This document shows positions 1 through 10,026 of a stretch of DNA of 40,427 bases, piece after piece. The position numbers were made by a program, and so were the translations under genes. Position 1 is the first letter of the stretch; each line of letters opens with the position of its first letter. The stretch lies in the NCBI GenBank assembly GCA_012522585.1, contig JAAYKD010000021.1:1-40427 (forward strand). Reading direction: 5' to 3'. The stretch comes from Bacillota bacterium (lineage in GTDB: Bacteria > Bacillota > JAAYKD01). A model generated the notes under the pieces. That model made no database searches. It was not told the origin of the DNA and saw only the letters and a program-made list of their open reading frames with translations.

Positions 1-107
1 GACAGTCGATTATATTATTTAATAAAATTCTTTGGCAAATCTAAAATGAATCAAAGACCAATTTAAGAAGTTTAAAATCCAATCTTCAGCATAAAACGTT
101 TTTAATA

Positions 108-140
108 AAAAAGGAGCCATGATGAAAATCACAGCTCCTT
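108..140 (-). terminator. Intrinsic terminator downstream of the DHHW gene (minus strand)
   Basis: AAGGAGC-CA-TGAT-GAAA-ATCA-CA-GCTCCTT hairpin; the A-tract on its left is a U-tract on the minus strand. Confidence 0.8.
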
Positions 141-217
141 AAGCATCGATTCGATTTTTTAGATATGGAAGTTCATAAAGGGTAAATAAAAATTGATCTG
201 ACCAAGCATTCTCTTGA

Positions 218-1369
218 CTAATCTGACAATTTGAAAATGTGTCCGTCAATGGCAAATTGGCGGGTGCTATATAAAACCAGAACCCGGTCAAACTCTTCCT
301 CAGCGATAAAGTAGTCAATAGGTAGGTTATAATAACGCAAATCTAAAAGTTGGACTTCTTTGAAGTGAGGGGCTAAAAATGGGGCCAAGACATGGGCATA
401 GGAATCCTTGACGACTAAAAGTTTTTCTCCCTCGTCAAGACTCAGGTTGCGCAAAATTGTTAGGGCATGGTTGCCATCCAAATAATAAGTATAATGATCC
501 CTTTCTTCCAATCGTTCCGGGAAGAAAAAGGAATTTCCTTCGTGCTGGCTGTCTGGTATTTCCACTTGGAATTCCATTTCTTGATCCGAAACCAGAGTCC
601 ATTTGTCGATCCTATCGGCTTTGGCATAGCCTGGAGCCTTGGCACTCAAAGTGCCCAAAAAGCCTTCCGCCATCTTTTCTATTTGATAGTCTTCTAGGGT
701 AGCCGGCTCAAATCCCATCTGCTCAATTAAGCTTTGGTAAAAATAAAAAGCACCTAGGGCTGACCAGTGGTGGTCACCACGAAAATAGAGATAATCTTGG
801 TTGTTTTCTTTTAAACTCTGCCAAATTTCGCTGCCCAACCAGCTTTCCTTTGCTTGGGCTCGGGCTAAGATGTAATCGAGATATTCCTCTTGGCTAAAAG
901 GATCAGCCAAAGCAGGCAGTCGTCCCTTATCTATTTCAGCAGCTGTCGGAATAAAACCAATTTGGACAGGTAGATTTGCTCTGGCGACAAACTCATTTAA
1001 ATACCCAATATGGCGCTGTGTTCTAGTCAGATCAGGTTGGTCGAAGCGTTCGATCAAGGTTTGATTCTTGCCAAAATAGACTCCGTTGTTTTCTTTTTTC
1101 TGTAAGAGGTATTCGCTTTTCGCTTTGACTTTGACCCAAAACTCTCGCAAAGGAAATTGATCGGTCACATAAGTTTCAAATTTGTCCCCATATTCACCTG
1201 ACATTAGAGAGTTCCAAGTAAGGGTGGGCTTAGAAGCCAAAAATCTATTTTCTGCTGCAGAGAATTCCTGATAGGGCCAAAATAGATTGATGATGGCTCC
1301 GCCTAAGAAAAACAAAACGCAGATAGAGATCACTGTTATTTGCAATGAATTAATTTTTTTCTTTAACAT
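218..1369 (-). CDS. DHHW family (AlgJ/AlgX/DltD-like) membrane-anchored protein
   Basis: 383 aa, N-terminal TM segment, 'YFRGDHHWSALGAFYFYQ' motif, adjacent to an MBOAT gene. Confidence 0.8.
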   Translation of the reverse strand: MLKKKINSLQITVISICVLFFLGGAIINLFWPYQEFSAAENRFLASKPTLTWNSLMSGEYGDKFETYVTDQFPLREFWVKVKAKSEYLLQKKENNGVYFGKNQTLIERFDQPDLTRTQRHIGYLNEFVARANLPVQIGFIPTAAEIDKGRLPALADPFSQEEYLDYILARAQAKESWLGSEIWQSLKENNQDYLYFRGDHHWSALGAFYFYQSLIEQMGFEPATLEDYQIEKMAEGFLGTLSAKAPGYAKADRIDKWTLVSDQEMEFQVEIPDSQHEGNSFFFPERLEERDHYTYYLDGNHALTILRNLSLDEGEKLLVVKDSYAHVLAPFLAPHFKEVQLLDLRYYNLPIDYFIAEEEFDRVLVLYSTRQFAIDGHIFKLSD

Positions 1370-1381
1370 AAATCCTCCAAA

Positions 1382-2788
1382 TTAGAACCTAAAGTAAAGG
1401 AAGGGGTTGTAGGTTGAGTCGACCAAATAAGCTGTGCTCAAGAAAAAGGCAATACTCAAAGAAAGACCGGTGGCTAAAGGCAGCCAAGCGGGGCTATCTT
1501 TTTTAAGCCTTTTGTGTAAGAGAGCAAAGATGGGAGTTGAGGCCAAGGCGCTGATCACTATTTGAGGCAAATAGGCCGTTAAAAGGTATAGGCCTTCTCC
1601 TGAAACAAGGGGAGTATTGTTCAAGCCGAAGAGCATGGTGAAATAACTGCCCATGAAGCTCAAGTCTTCGATGGCGAAAATGACCCAGCCCATTAGTGTA
1701 AAGAAAAGGGTAATACTAACTGAGAAAAAAGCGGGTATCATTTTTAAGAATTTGCCCAAAAAGTATTTTTCTGCAATCAGTAAAACGAAATAATAGAGCC
1801 CCCAGAGGACATAGTTCCAAGCGGCTCCGTGCCATAAGCCGGTCAAAGCCCAAACGGCAAAGATATTGAAAATGTGACGGTGAGGGGCCACTCTATTGCC
1901 ACCTAAAGGTATATAGACATATTCTCTGAACCAAACGCCCAGAGAAATATGCCAGCGCCGCCAAAATTCGGTGATGCTTTGACTTATATAAGGGAAGTTG
2001 AAGTTTTCCGGAAACTTAAAACCCAACATACTGCCCAAGCCGATGGCCATATCGGAATAGCCGGAAAAATCAAAATAGATTTGAAAGGCAAAGGCTACAA
2101 TGCCCAACCAGGCAGCCAGAACTGAATGTTGCCCGGGGGGCAAGGCTTTGATCTTATCCCAAAGCAAGCCGATGTTGTTGGCCAAGAGAACCTTTTTGAC
2201 CAAGCCAACGGTGAAGCGTTCGGCTCCAGTGCTGAAGCCTTCAAAGCTTTCCAGCCGATAATTCAAAGCATCTGCTACATCTTTATAGCGCACTATAGGA
2301 CCTGCTATGAGTTGGGGGAAGAGGGTCACATAAGCACCAAAAGAGAGGATGTTTCTTTGGATGGGTGCTTCTTTGCGATAGATATCAATGCTGTATGACA
2401 TAGTTTGGAAGGTATAGAAGGATACCCCAATCGGCAAAGGAATATTGAGCAAGGGCAAATTTAAACCAAAAACTGCGTTGATATTGGTGATAAAAAAATC
2501 TGCGTATTTAAAAAAGGCCAAGATGGATAAATTGCCCAGAACTGCCAAAGCCACTACAGCTTGTTGCTTCTTTTTTTGTCCTTCAAAATGGCCCAGCATC
2601 AAGCCGTTAAAATAGTCAAAAACCGTTGAGACCAGCATGATGACGATATAGACGGGCTCGCCCCAGGCATAGAAAAAGAGGCTGGCAAAGAAAAGAAAAG
2701 CATTTCTGAATTTTTTGGGCAGCAAAAAATAGACGCTTAAAACCCCGGGTAAAAACATGAACAAAAAGAGTAGGCTGGAAAAGACCAT
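1382..2788 (-). CDS. MBOAT family O-acyltransferase (AlgI/DltB-like)
   Basis: 468 aa polytopic; 'FWRRWHISLGVWFREYVYIPLGGNR' and 'ALTGLWHGAAWNYVLWG' motifs. Confidence 0.93.
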   Translation of the reverse strand: MVFSSLLFLFMFLPGVLSVYFLLPKKFRNAFLFFASLFFYAWGEPVYIVIMLVSTVFDYFNGLMLGHFEGQKKKQQAVVALAVLGNLSILAFFKYADFFITNINAVFGLNLPLLNIPLPIGVSFYTFQTMSYSIDIYRKEAPIQRNILSFGAYVTLFPQLIAGPIVRYKDVADALNYRLESFEGFSTGAERFTVGLVKKVLLANNIGLLWDKIKALPPGQHSVLAAWLGIVAFAFQIYFDFSGYSDMAIGLGSMLGFKFPENFNFPYISQSITEFWRRWHISLGVWFREYVYIPLGGNRVAPHRHIFNIFAVWALTGLWHGAAWNYVLWGLYYFVLLIAEKYFLGKFLKMIPAFFSVSITLFFTLMGWVIFAIEDLSFMGSYFTMLFGLNNTPLVSGEGLYLLTAYLPQIVISALASTPIFALLHKRLKKDSPAWLPLATGLSLSIAFFLSTAYLVDSTYNPFLYFRF

Positions 2789-2824
2789 GTTCTATTCTCC
2801 TTTAATTAAAGAGTCTTGCAAAGA

Positions 2825-3592
2825 TTAGGAATATTCGTAGACATATTGTAAATTGCCAAGCCAGGCCCCATAACATTGATAGTAAATATGAAGGCCATCG
2901 AAGGTCAGGTTCGGGTCAAGACTTCCGTCTTCCAAGGCGAATAAGCTGCCGCTATTCAGATAAATTATGTCTCGCTCCTGAGCTAAAGCCTCTAGGGTTG
3001 CATTGAACTCCTTTATTTTGGAGTTATTTATACTCTGATGAGAATAGAGGTTACTGACTGGAAAGATTCCTTGAACAACCACATCCACTTCAGGAAAGTA
3101 TAGATCTAATGCATCCAGCAAGCGTGCATAATGTTCGGCATAGGTAGGAGCATCCATAAAATAATAGGTCATATCATTGATGCCCAAAAGAATATAGACC
3201 ACATCAATATTTCCCGGCTGCCAAGTACTCAGAGCTTCGGTTGCCTTCGCTAAAGAAAGGCCCAGCTCTGCCATGAAAGGAACATTGGCTAAAGCAGGTA
3301 ACATGGTGAGCCCTTGAGTCAAGGAATCACCGATAAAAGCTACTTGGTTAAAAAACTCTCTTCGACTGGTTACATCGCTATCTAGAAGCAAAAAATCACT
3401 TTTGTTCATCTGAGGCACCTTTTTGACAGCCAAAGCAGGTCTTTGGGGTAAATTGTCAAAATCATTTCTTTTGGCGAAGATGTCAAGCTCTTCTGCTCTC
3501 AGACTGAATGGAATCAGTGAATTTAAAAATATTGTCAATAGAAGCAGGTAAATAGAGATTTTTTTAAAATCAAAAATCACTTTTCTTTCCAT
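2825..3592 (-). CDS. SGNH/GDSL hydrolase family protein
   Basis: N-terminal hydrophobic segment; 'FIGDSLTQGL', 'LLGINDM' and 'DGLHI' blocks of SGNH hydrolases. Confidence 0.85.
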   Translation of the reverse strand: MERKVIFDFKKISIYLLLLTIFLNSLIPFSLRAEELDIFAKRNDFDNLPQRPALAVKKVPQMNKSDFLLLDSDVTSRREFFNQVAFIGDSLTQGLTMLPALANVPFMAELGLSLAKATEALSTWQPGNIDVVYILLGINDMTYYFMDAPTYAEHYARLLDALDLYFPEVDVVVQGIFPVSNLYSHQSINNSKIKEFNATLEALAQERDIIYLNSGSLFALEDGSLDPNLTFDGLHIYYQCYGAWLGNLQYVYEYS

Positions 3593-3853
3593 TTTAAACT
3601 CTCCTATAATATAGTGGAATTGTTTTTGTCAGTATAGCACAAAAAGAGTAAAGAAGAAACATTGCAAGCTGGAGAGCTGGCTTGCAAAATCAAGTCAGCT
3701 TTGCTTGAAGCCCAAGCTAAAACTGAGTCAAAATTTCTTGGGGATCGCAGACTGATAAATCAAATTAAGCTGGCTGAATTTAGATAAGCACCACTGCAAG
3801 AGCCCAGCTCCTCTAAAAAAGGCCCTGGAAATTTCTTTTTGGATAAAATAACC

Positions 3854-3882
3854 TTGACAAAAACCCGTTTTTTAGCTATATT
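3854..3882 (+). promoter_or_regulatory. Sigma-A-type promoter for the tRNA genes
   Basis: TTGACA, 17-nt spacer, TATATT, about 18 nt upstream of tRNA-Thr. Confidence 0.8.
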
Positions 3883-3899
3883 AATCTATGTTAAGGAAA

Positions 3900-3974
3900 G
3901 CCAGTGTAGCGCAACGGCAGCGCAACTGATTTGTAATCAGTAGGTTGTAGGTTCGAATCCTATCACTGGCTCCA
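3900..3974 (+). tRNA. tRNA-Thr (anticodon TGT), CCA encoded
   Basis: Acceptor GCCAGTG/CACTGGC, anticodon arm ACTGA-TTTGTAA-TCAGT, GGTTCGAATCC T-loop. Confidence 0.96.
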
Positions 3975-3984
3975 TTTTTTTTGC

Positions 3985-4059
3985 GCGGAAGTAGTTCAAT
4001 GGCAGAGCGTCAGCTTCCCAAGCTGAATGTTGCGGGTTCGAATCCCGTCTTCCGCTCCA
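3985..4059 (+). tRNA. tRNA-Gly (anticodon CCC), CCA encoded
   Basis: Acceptor GCGGAAG/CTTCCGC, anticodon arm TCAGC-TTCCCAA-GCTGA, GGTTCGAATCC T-loop. Confidence 0.94.
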
Positions 4060-4294
4060 TCAGGTAAACACTCTTTGGCTTTGGTTAGCGAAAGAGTGGT
4101 TTTGTTTTTTTAAGGTTGCCTTAATCTGTTTGTAATAATTGAATCTTTTCAAGATCCACCAAGGTGATTTTTTCTTCTATTTTCAAAAAAGTCTTGCTTT
4201 TTTATTACAATTAGGTTACAATTCACTTAAACTGGAACTGTCTTTCCAAAAACAAAACCTAAAGCTTTATGCTGAATTAAAGGAGGCCTTTCTT

Positions 4295-5788
4295 TTGATA
4301 CCACAAATTTTCAAAGAAGGACTCAGACAATTGCGCAGAGGTTTAGATCATCTTCTTTCTCCCGAGCTCATAATCTTTGAGCGCAGGTTGGAGAAAAAAC
4401 GTAATGTGACACCTATCTGGAATCGCCAGAAGCTTAACTGGCAAAAGCTCAGATATTCCTATCATCCCAGTCAAAGAAAGCTGACTAAAACTGGAATCGC
4501 TATTTTACTAACTGCTCTTTTAATGGGAGGAGCGGCTTTCCCGAAAATAGTCTATCAGGTTAGTGTAGATGAGACGATCATCGGAACGGTCAGAAAAGTT
4601 GAGACAGCCAAAGCTATCATCAACGATTACTTGGATGAAATGAGCCAAGACTCACCATATACATTGGTAGTCGATCCGGCGGTGCAAATAGTTCCCATTA
4701 AACAAAAAGAAAGTTTAAGCAAAATCAATGATCTAAAGAAAGACCTTGTGCAATCTCTGAATGTTAAAGCCCAGGCTTCGGTAATCTATGTTGGAGATAA
4801 AGCCAGCATACCTTTAGCCGGTGCCAAAGAAGTAAACCAGGTTTTAGACAATGTTAAACTCTATTATGTAGAAAATAAATCCTGCTTGGAAACATTGCAG
4901 GCCAAATTCTCCGATGACCTCTTGGTCAGAAGGGAAATAGTTGAGATACCACAGATCAGAAATGTAGATGAGGCCACTTCCCTTTTGGTAGCCGGTTCGG
5001 AGCGCCGACAAGTTGTGACCGTTGAAGCCGGAGATACTCTGTGGGATATTGCCCTGTCGCAGTCAATCAGTGTGGATGAAATTTTAGCCAACAATCCGGA
5101 TGCCGAAAGCTTACGCCCCGGCGATCAATTGGTGATCAGTCAGGCCATGCCCTTGGTCGGCGTTGTGACCAACGAGACCACCAGAGAAGAAATAGTGATT
5201 TCTTACGATACAGAAACTCGCTATTCAGATAGCATGTTTGTGACTGAAATCGAGGAGATACAAAAGGGTTCCGATGGTTTAAAAATTGAGGAATTTGCCA
5301 TAACCCGTGAAAATGGTGACGAGGTCAGCAAGGTTTCCTTAGGCATGACCATGGTCAAAGAACCGGTTTCCCGGATTATCGTCAAAGGTACCCAGATGCC
5401 CTATGGTGTCGGCACAGGCGAAATGGCTTGGCCCCTTTGGGGAACAGTCACTGCTTGGTATGGCTGGTACGAATACGGCTATCACCGCGGCATAGATATA
5501 TCATCCGGTTATGGCTATGCAACGGTTACAGCAGCTGATTCAGGTGTTGTTGTCGATATTGGCTACGATTATTTTGGTCTGGGTTACTTTATAACCATCG
5601 ATCATAACAATGGTTTACAGACTCGCTATGGTCACCTCAACAGTTTCCATGTTTCCTATGGTGAAGCAGTTCGCAAAGGAGATCCCATTGGAGTTGAGGG
5701 TAACACAGGTTATAGCTTTGGCAATCACCTGCATTTTGAAGTTTTAGTCAATGGTGTCAGAGTAAATCCTGCTAATTATTTACCGTAA
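4295..5788 (+). CDS. LysM-G5-M23 peptidoglycan endopeptidase
   Basis: TM near N-terminus, LysM ('VEAGDTLWDIALSQSISVDEILANNP'), G5-like segment, M23 'HRGIDISSGYG...GNHLHFEV'. Supplied ORF starts at 4139; TTG at 4295 has AAAGGAGG 8 nt upstream and is preferred. Confidence 0.88.
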   Translation: MIPQIFKEGLRQLRRGLDHLLSPELIIFERRLEKKRNVTPIWNRQKLNWQKLRYSYHPSQRKLTKTGIAILLTALLMGGAAFPKIVYQVSVDETIIGTVRKVETAKAIINDYLDEMSQDSPYTLVVDPAVQIVPIKQKESLSKINDLKKDLVQSLNVKAQASVIYVGDKASIPLAGAKEVNQVLDNVKLYYVENKSCLETLQAKFSDDLLVRREIVEIPQIRNVDEATSLLVAGSERRQVVTVEAGDTLWDIALSQSISVDEILANNPDAESLRPGDQLVISQAMPLVGVVTNETTREEIVISYDTETRYSDSMFVTEIEEIQKGSDGLKIEEFAITRENGDEVSKVSLGMTMVKEPVSRIIVKGTQMPYGVGTGEMAWPLWGTVTAWYGWYEYGYHRGIDISSGYGYATVTAADSGVVVDIGYDYFGLGYFITIDHNNGLQTRYGHLNSFHVSYGEAVRKGDPIGVEGNTGYSFGNHLHFEVLVNGVRVNPANYLP

Positions 5789-5804
5789 AATTTTAAACTT
5801 TTGA

Positions 5805-5837
5805 AAAGCAACTCTTTTATAAGGGTTGCTTTTTTTG
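5805..5837 (+). terminator. Intrinsic terminator after the M23 gene
   Basis: AAAGCAACTCTT-TTAT-AAGGGTTGCTTT (one GU) followed by a T-tract. Confidence 0.85.
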
Positions 5838-5918
5838 TTGATAGCTAAGGAAAGGTCCTTTTTAAGAAGGGAAAAAAGAGATAAATAGCGAATTAAATAA
5901 TTTGCGACAAGAGGAGGT

Positions 5919-6641
5919 ATGAGAGTCATGGCTGAACGAATTTTAGTTGTTGAAGATGAGAAACCTATTGCTGAAATCATTCAATACAATTTAGAAAAAG
6001 ACGGCTATCAAGTTAAAATAGCCTATGATGGAGAAGAAGCCTTAAGGCTTGCAGCCGAGTTTAAACCTGAACTTATCTTACTCGATATCATGTTGCCCAA
6101 GCTGGATGGTATAACTGTTTGTAAACGCTTACGGGAAACGGAAATAATTCCGATTATTATGCTGACCGCCAAAGACAACGAGGCGGATTTGATCAACGGG
6201 CTCAATGCTGGAGCCGATGATTATATTACCAAACCCTTCAGTGTCAGAGAGCTCAATGCCAGGATCAAGGCGTTTTTGCGTCGCAGTAAGGAATTTAACC
6301 GCCTCAACAATATACAAGAAGCGGAACAACCACAAATTCTGAAATATTTGCAATTGGAAATCGATCTGGATTTGGTTGAAGCGCGCCGAGGCGGCCAAAA
6401 ATTGGATTTGACTTTGAGAGAGTTTGAACTTTTAAAATTTTTAGCTCAGAATAAGGGCAGGGTTTTTACCCGCGATGAGCTATTGCAAAAAGTTTGGGGC
6501 TTCGAATTTTTTGGCGATGGCCGAACTGTCGATGTGACGATTCGCCGTCTGCGAGAAAAGGTTGAAGTCAACCCGTCAGAACCGATCTATATAGAAACTC
6601 GTCGAGGTGTCGGATATTTGTTCAATCCACCTAAAGAGTAA
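5919..6641 (+). CDS. walR: OmpR-family response regulator WalR/YycF
   Basis: REC domain with DIMLPKLDG and K; winged-helix C-terminus; directly upstream of a WalK-like kinase and YycH/YycI. Confidence 0.92.
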   Translation: MRVMAERILVVEDEKPIAEIIQYNLEKDGYQVKIAYDGEEALRLAAEFKPELILLDIMLPKLDGITVCKRLRETEIIPIIMLTAKDNEADLINGLNAGADDYITKPFSVRELNARIKAFLRRSKEFNRLNNIQEAEQPQILKYLQLEIDLDLVEARRGGQKLDLTLREFELLKFLAQNKGRVFTRDELLQKVWGFEFFGDGRTVDVTIRRLREKVEVNPSEPIYIETRRGVGYLFNPPKE

Positions 6642-6660
6642 TTTGTAAAAGGAGCAAGGG

Positions 6661-8610
6661 ATGAGCTGGTTTAATTCGATTCGCAGCCGCATGGTTGTGA
6701 TCATGCTTTTGCTCATGATGGCAGCCATGCTGTTCATAGGCTCATATCTTTGGATTAGCCTAGAACGTTTTTATAATGAAACCCATACCCGAACCATGGA
6801 ACAGGCAACCTTTCCGTTGCAGTTCTCGGCTCGGGAATTTTTGCTGCATGATCGTAATTTAAGACAGATTGAAACGGAGTTGCTCCAGCTTAAAACAGAC
6901 CCTCAAGCCGACCAGGCTCAATTGGAATCCTTGCAAAAGCAACAGGCGGATCTTGGGGCAATCATGGCAGAATCGCAAGAGAATTTAAACCTTTTGGTCA
7001 GGGCTTCTGCTCCTTTGGAAAGCGAGATCCACGGAGATAGCTTCCAGTTAGCAGTTTTGGATAATGATTTAAAGCCAATAGTCAAGACTCTGGGAGTCAA
7101 TTTGCTCAGTCAAATCGATCAATCCTTTTTAAACCAAGCCATGCTCAGCGGTAAAGGTCAGGAAAACCGCTTGAAATATCAAAGAAACGATAATACCTCC
7201 TTGGATATGAAGGTCTTGGCCTTTCCGGTTGCTGAACAAGCAGAAGTTTTAGGCCTGATCTATGTAGAAAGTGGGATCAGCACCATTGAGGGCAACCTGA
7301 ATCATGTGCGTTTTCTGGTCGCCATGGCTACCTTTGGTTCCATGGCTATAATAGCGGTAATTGCCTATGTCTTAGCAGGCACCATAACCGGGCCGATCAG
7401 TGTTCTCAATGCTCGAGCTCGCGAATTGGCCATGGGTGATTACAGCAGCCAAATCGACGTTCAGTCTGAAGATGAGATTGGTGAATTGGGCAGAACTTTT
7501 AACACTTTGACCTTGCGTTTGCGTCAGACCCTGGCTCAAATTGCCGACGAAAAGAGCAAGATGGAAGCCATGCTCAATTATATGACTGAAGGTGTGATCG
7601 CCATCGACAACTTCGGACAGATAATTCATATAAATCCATCGGCTGCTAAAATGTTCTCCTTGACGGAAGAAAGCAATGAAAAACTTTTGGATGATGTTTT
7701 ACCCCCTGAAGCCTATGATTTTGCCTGGCGTCAGGCACTTGAAGAAAATGAAACTGTTACTAAAGAAATAATCTCCTATTCTCAGCGAGGAAATCAGTTG
7801 GTTTTACGTTCTCACGCTGCGCCTTTTGCAACCAGCGGAGAAGAATGTGCCGGTGTGGTCATAGTTTTGATGGATATGACCGAAGAGAGCAAGCTAGAAG
7901 AAATGCGCCGAGACTTTGTGGCTAATGTTTCCCATGAGTTGCGCACACCTTTGACCACGGTGCGGACTTATGTTGAAACTCTCAAGGACGGAGCAATTGA
8001 AGAGAAAAACACAGCCGTTCGTTTTTTAAGCGTAATCATCGACGAGACCGACCGCATGACTCGTTTGGTCAATGATTTACTCTTCTTAACCAGATTGGAC
8101 AGCACCGCTCGCGGGGAAAGCTATTATATACATTGCTTAAACGATTTGGTCAGAACAGTCGGAGAATTGATGACCCCTCAATTTGAACAAAAAGCTCAAA
8201 ATTTCAAAGTCATCTTGCCTCAAGAAAGATTGGAAATTTATGCTGACGAAGATAAGATTCAACAGGTTTTATTGAATATTTTAGCCAATGCCTATACCTA
8301 TACTCCCCAAGGGGGCAGCATTACTTTTTCCCTTTCTGCTCTAGAAAGTGGTAGTCGGATCACAGTGGAAGACACTGGTATTGGCATTCCTGAGGAATCC
8401 ATGGATAGAATATTTGAACGTTTTTATCGAGTTGATAAAGCCAGAAGTCGCGATAAAGGCGGCAATGGCTTAGGCCTGGCCATTGCTCGTCAAATTGTCG
8501 AGAGCCATGGTGGAAGAATTTCCTTGAGCAGCGAAGTTGGAGTGGGCACTAAAGTAATTATAGATTTACCTCTGGTTGAGATCGACCAGATGGAACAGGG
8601 GGCAGAATAA
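6661..8610 (+). CDS. walK: Sensor histidine kinase WalK/YycG
   Basis: Two TM segments, HAMP, PAS, HisKA 'VSHELRTPLT', HATPase 'GGNGLGLAIARQIVESHGG'. Confidence 0.93.
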   Translation: MSWFNSIRSRMVVIMLLLMMAAMLFIGSYLWISLERFYNETHTRTMEQATFPLQFSAREFLLHDRNLRQIETELLQLKTDPQADQAQLESLQKQQADLGAIMAESQENLNLLVRASAPLESEIHGDSFQLAVLDNDLKPIVKTLGVNLLSQIDQSFLNQAMLSGKGQENRLKYQRNDNTSLDMKVLAFPVAEQAEVLGLIYVESGISTIEGNLNHVRFLVAMATFGSMAIIAVIAYVLAGTITGPISVLNARARELAMGDYSSQIDVQSEDEIGELGRTFNTLTLRLRQTLAQIADEKSKMEAMLNYMTEGVIAIDNFGQIIHINPSAAKMFSLTEESNEKLLDDVLPPEAYDFAWRQALEENETVTKEIISYSQRGNQLVLRSHAAPFATSGEECAGVVIVLMDMTEESKLEEMRRDFVANVSHELRTPLTTVRTYVETLKDGAIEEKNTAVRFLSVIIDETDRMTRLVNDLLFLTRLDSTARGESYYIHCLNDLVRTVGELMTPQFEQKAQNFKVILPQERLEIYADEDKIQQVLLNILANAYTYTPQGGSITFSLSALESGSRITVEDTGIGIPEESMDRIFERFYRVDKARSRDKGGNGLGLAIARQIVESHGGRISLSSEVGVGTKVIIDLPLVEIDQMEQGAE

Positions 8611-9995
8611 TGAAGCCTCTGTTCAAGCGTTTACAGACCCCTTTGCTCGTCTTCTTGGTCTTGCTCAGTTTGACTCAATTTGCCATCATGATCAGTCATA
8701 GCCAGGAGGTTTCCCGGGTGGTTCGCCAAGAAGTTTTGGAACCTCCGGCAGAATCCACCTTTAACACTACCCATTTAGTCGCACCGCCCAGGATTTACGC
8801 TCTCCTGCCCAATGGGGATACGGCTTTGCTGCGTTCTAGCTCAGCTCACTATCTGACCATCTGGAACACAGTTTTAAAAGGCAGTTTAAATCAGCTGAGA
8901 TTTTTACGCCCCGACCTCCTCCAGCTCGTTGATGAAGATACAGTCTTGGATGAAGAAGTGGGAATCTTCTTGATGTTGCCCTCTCCTCTTCCTTTGGATC
9001 AGTTCTGTACGGCTTTAAATATCGAGTTTGCTTCTTTCGATCATCAGGTGCTGCCTGTGATCAATAGAATCTTCGTCAGTGCGGAAAAAAACGATCGGGT
9101 TTTAATCGAAGATGAGGCCAGCGATAATTTTTACAAATTGCCTATAACCAGCAAAGCAGAGGTCTTTTTCAATCTGTTGGAAATAACTCAAAACGGAGTT
9201 TATTATGGACTCAGGCCAATTGATTTAGCTCCCTATGATTTCTCTGCTGCCAACGAAATTTATACTTATCAGCAAACTCCTTATGTTTCCAGCCGCAGTG
9301 TAGGTCGAGCTCACGAGCAGAATATCGAAGTCATAGCTTCCCGTTATTTTGATGACATAACCATGATCCGAACTTTTCGAGGCGCCAATGATTCTTTAGT
9401 CTATTACGATGGTATCAAAACTCTGCGGCAGCTGGAAAATGTTACTCGCTTTCCAATTTTGGAATTAAAAAGAAGTGCTGATCAAAGTTTAATCGGCGAT
9501 CGACCCCTCCAGGCTTTGGTCAAAGAATTGACCAAACTACAGCTCTGGCCACAAAGAACGGAATATATTTTAGATGGTTTAAATTGTGGTAAAGTCACCC
9601 AAGGCTATTATAATTTAGTCAATAATGGTCGACCCATTTTTATCTCTCAAGGAGATTTTCAAGTGACCAACACTTTGAAAGCTGCCAATCAAGATGATAG
9701 TTTGACTTCCCTCTGGCTGGTTGAACCGGTGGTAGGAACCAGTGGCAAACAGCATTTAGCCTTCAGTGCCGAATACATTCTCTGGAGTTTTTGGAACCAG
9801 CTGGAATGGGTTTGGCCGGAGCTGAAAGCCGAAGAAATTGTTCTCAGAGATGTTTACGAAGGCTATTTGTTCAGTCAAGACCAGAAGAGTGTCGATTTGG
9901 TCTGGATTATCGAGTTTTACAACGGAGCCAAAGTGTTCTATAATATGGTCAATGCAGAATATTTAGGCAGACTCGCTCCCTTGCTCGATCGCTGA
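8610..9995 (+). CDS. yycH: YycH-like Wal two-component regulatory protein
   Basis: Overlaps the walK stop, N-terminal TM, position and length typical of YycH. Confidence 0.8.
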   Translation: MKPLFKRLQTPLLVFLVLLSLTQFAIMISHSQEVSRVVRQEVLEPPAESTFNTTHLVAPPRIYALLPNGDTALLRSSSAHYLTIWNTVLKGSLNQLRFLRPDLLQLVDEDTVLDEEVGIFLMLPSPLPLDQFCTALNIEFASFDHQVLPVINRIFVSAEKNDRVLIEDEASDNFYKLPITSKAEVFFNLLEITQNGVYYGLRPIDLAPYDFSAANEIYTYQQTPYVSSRSVGRAHEQNIEVIASRYFDDITMIRTFRGANDSLVYYDGIKTLRQLENVTRFPILELKRSADQSLIGDRPLQALVKELTKLQLWPQRTEYILDGLNCGKVTQGYYNLVNNGRPIFISQGDFQVTNTLKAANQDDSLTSLWLVEPVVGTSGKQHLAFSAEYILWSFWNQLEWVWPELKAEEIVLRDVYEGYLFSQDQKSVDLVWIIEFYNGAKVFYNMVNAEYLGRLAPLLDR

Positions 9996-10026
9996 TCAAA
10001 ATCATTATTTAAAGGAGTGAGCCGGT

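Noticed and set aside
457-702. Plus-strand ORFs overlapping the DHHW gene
   Set aside because: Shadow ORFs antisense to a well-supported CDS, with no domain signal or ribosome-binding site. The same applies to most short ORFs in the supplied track opposite or out of frame with annotated genes.
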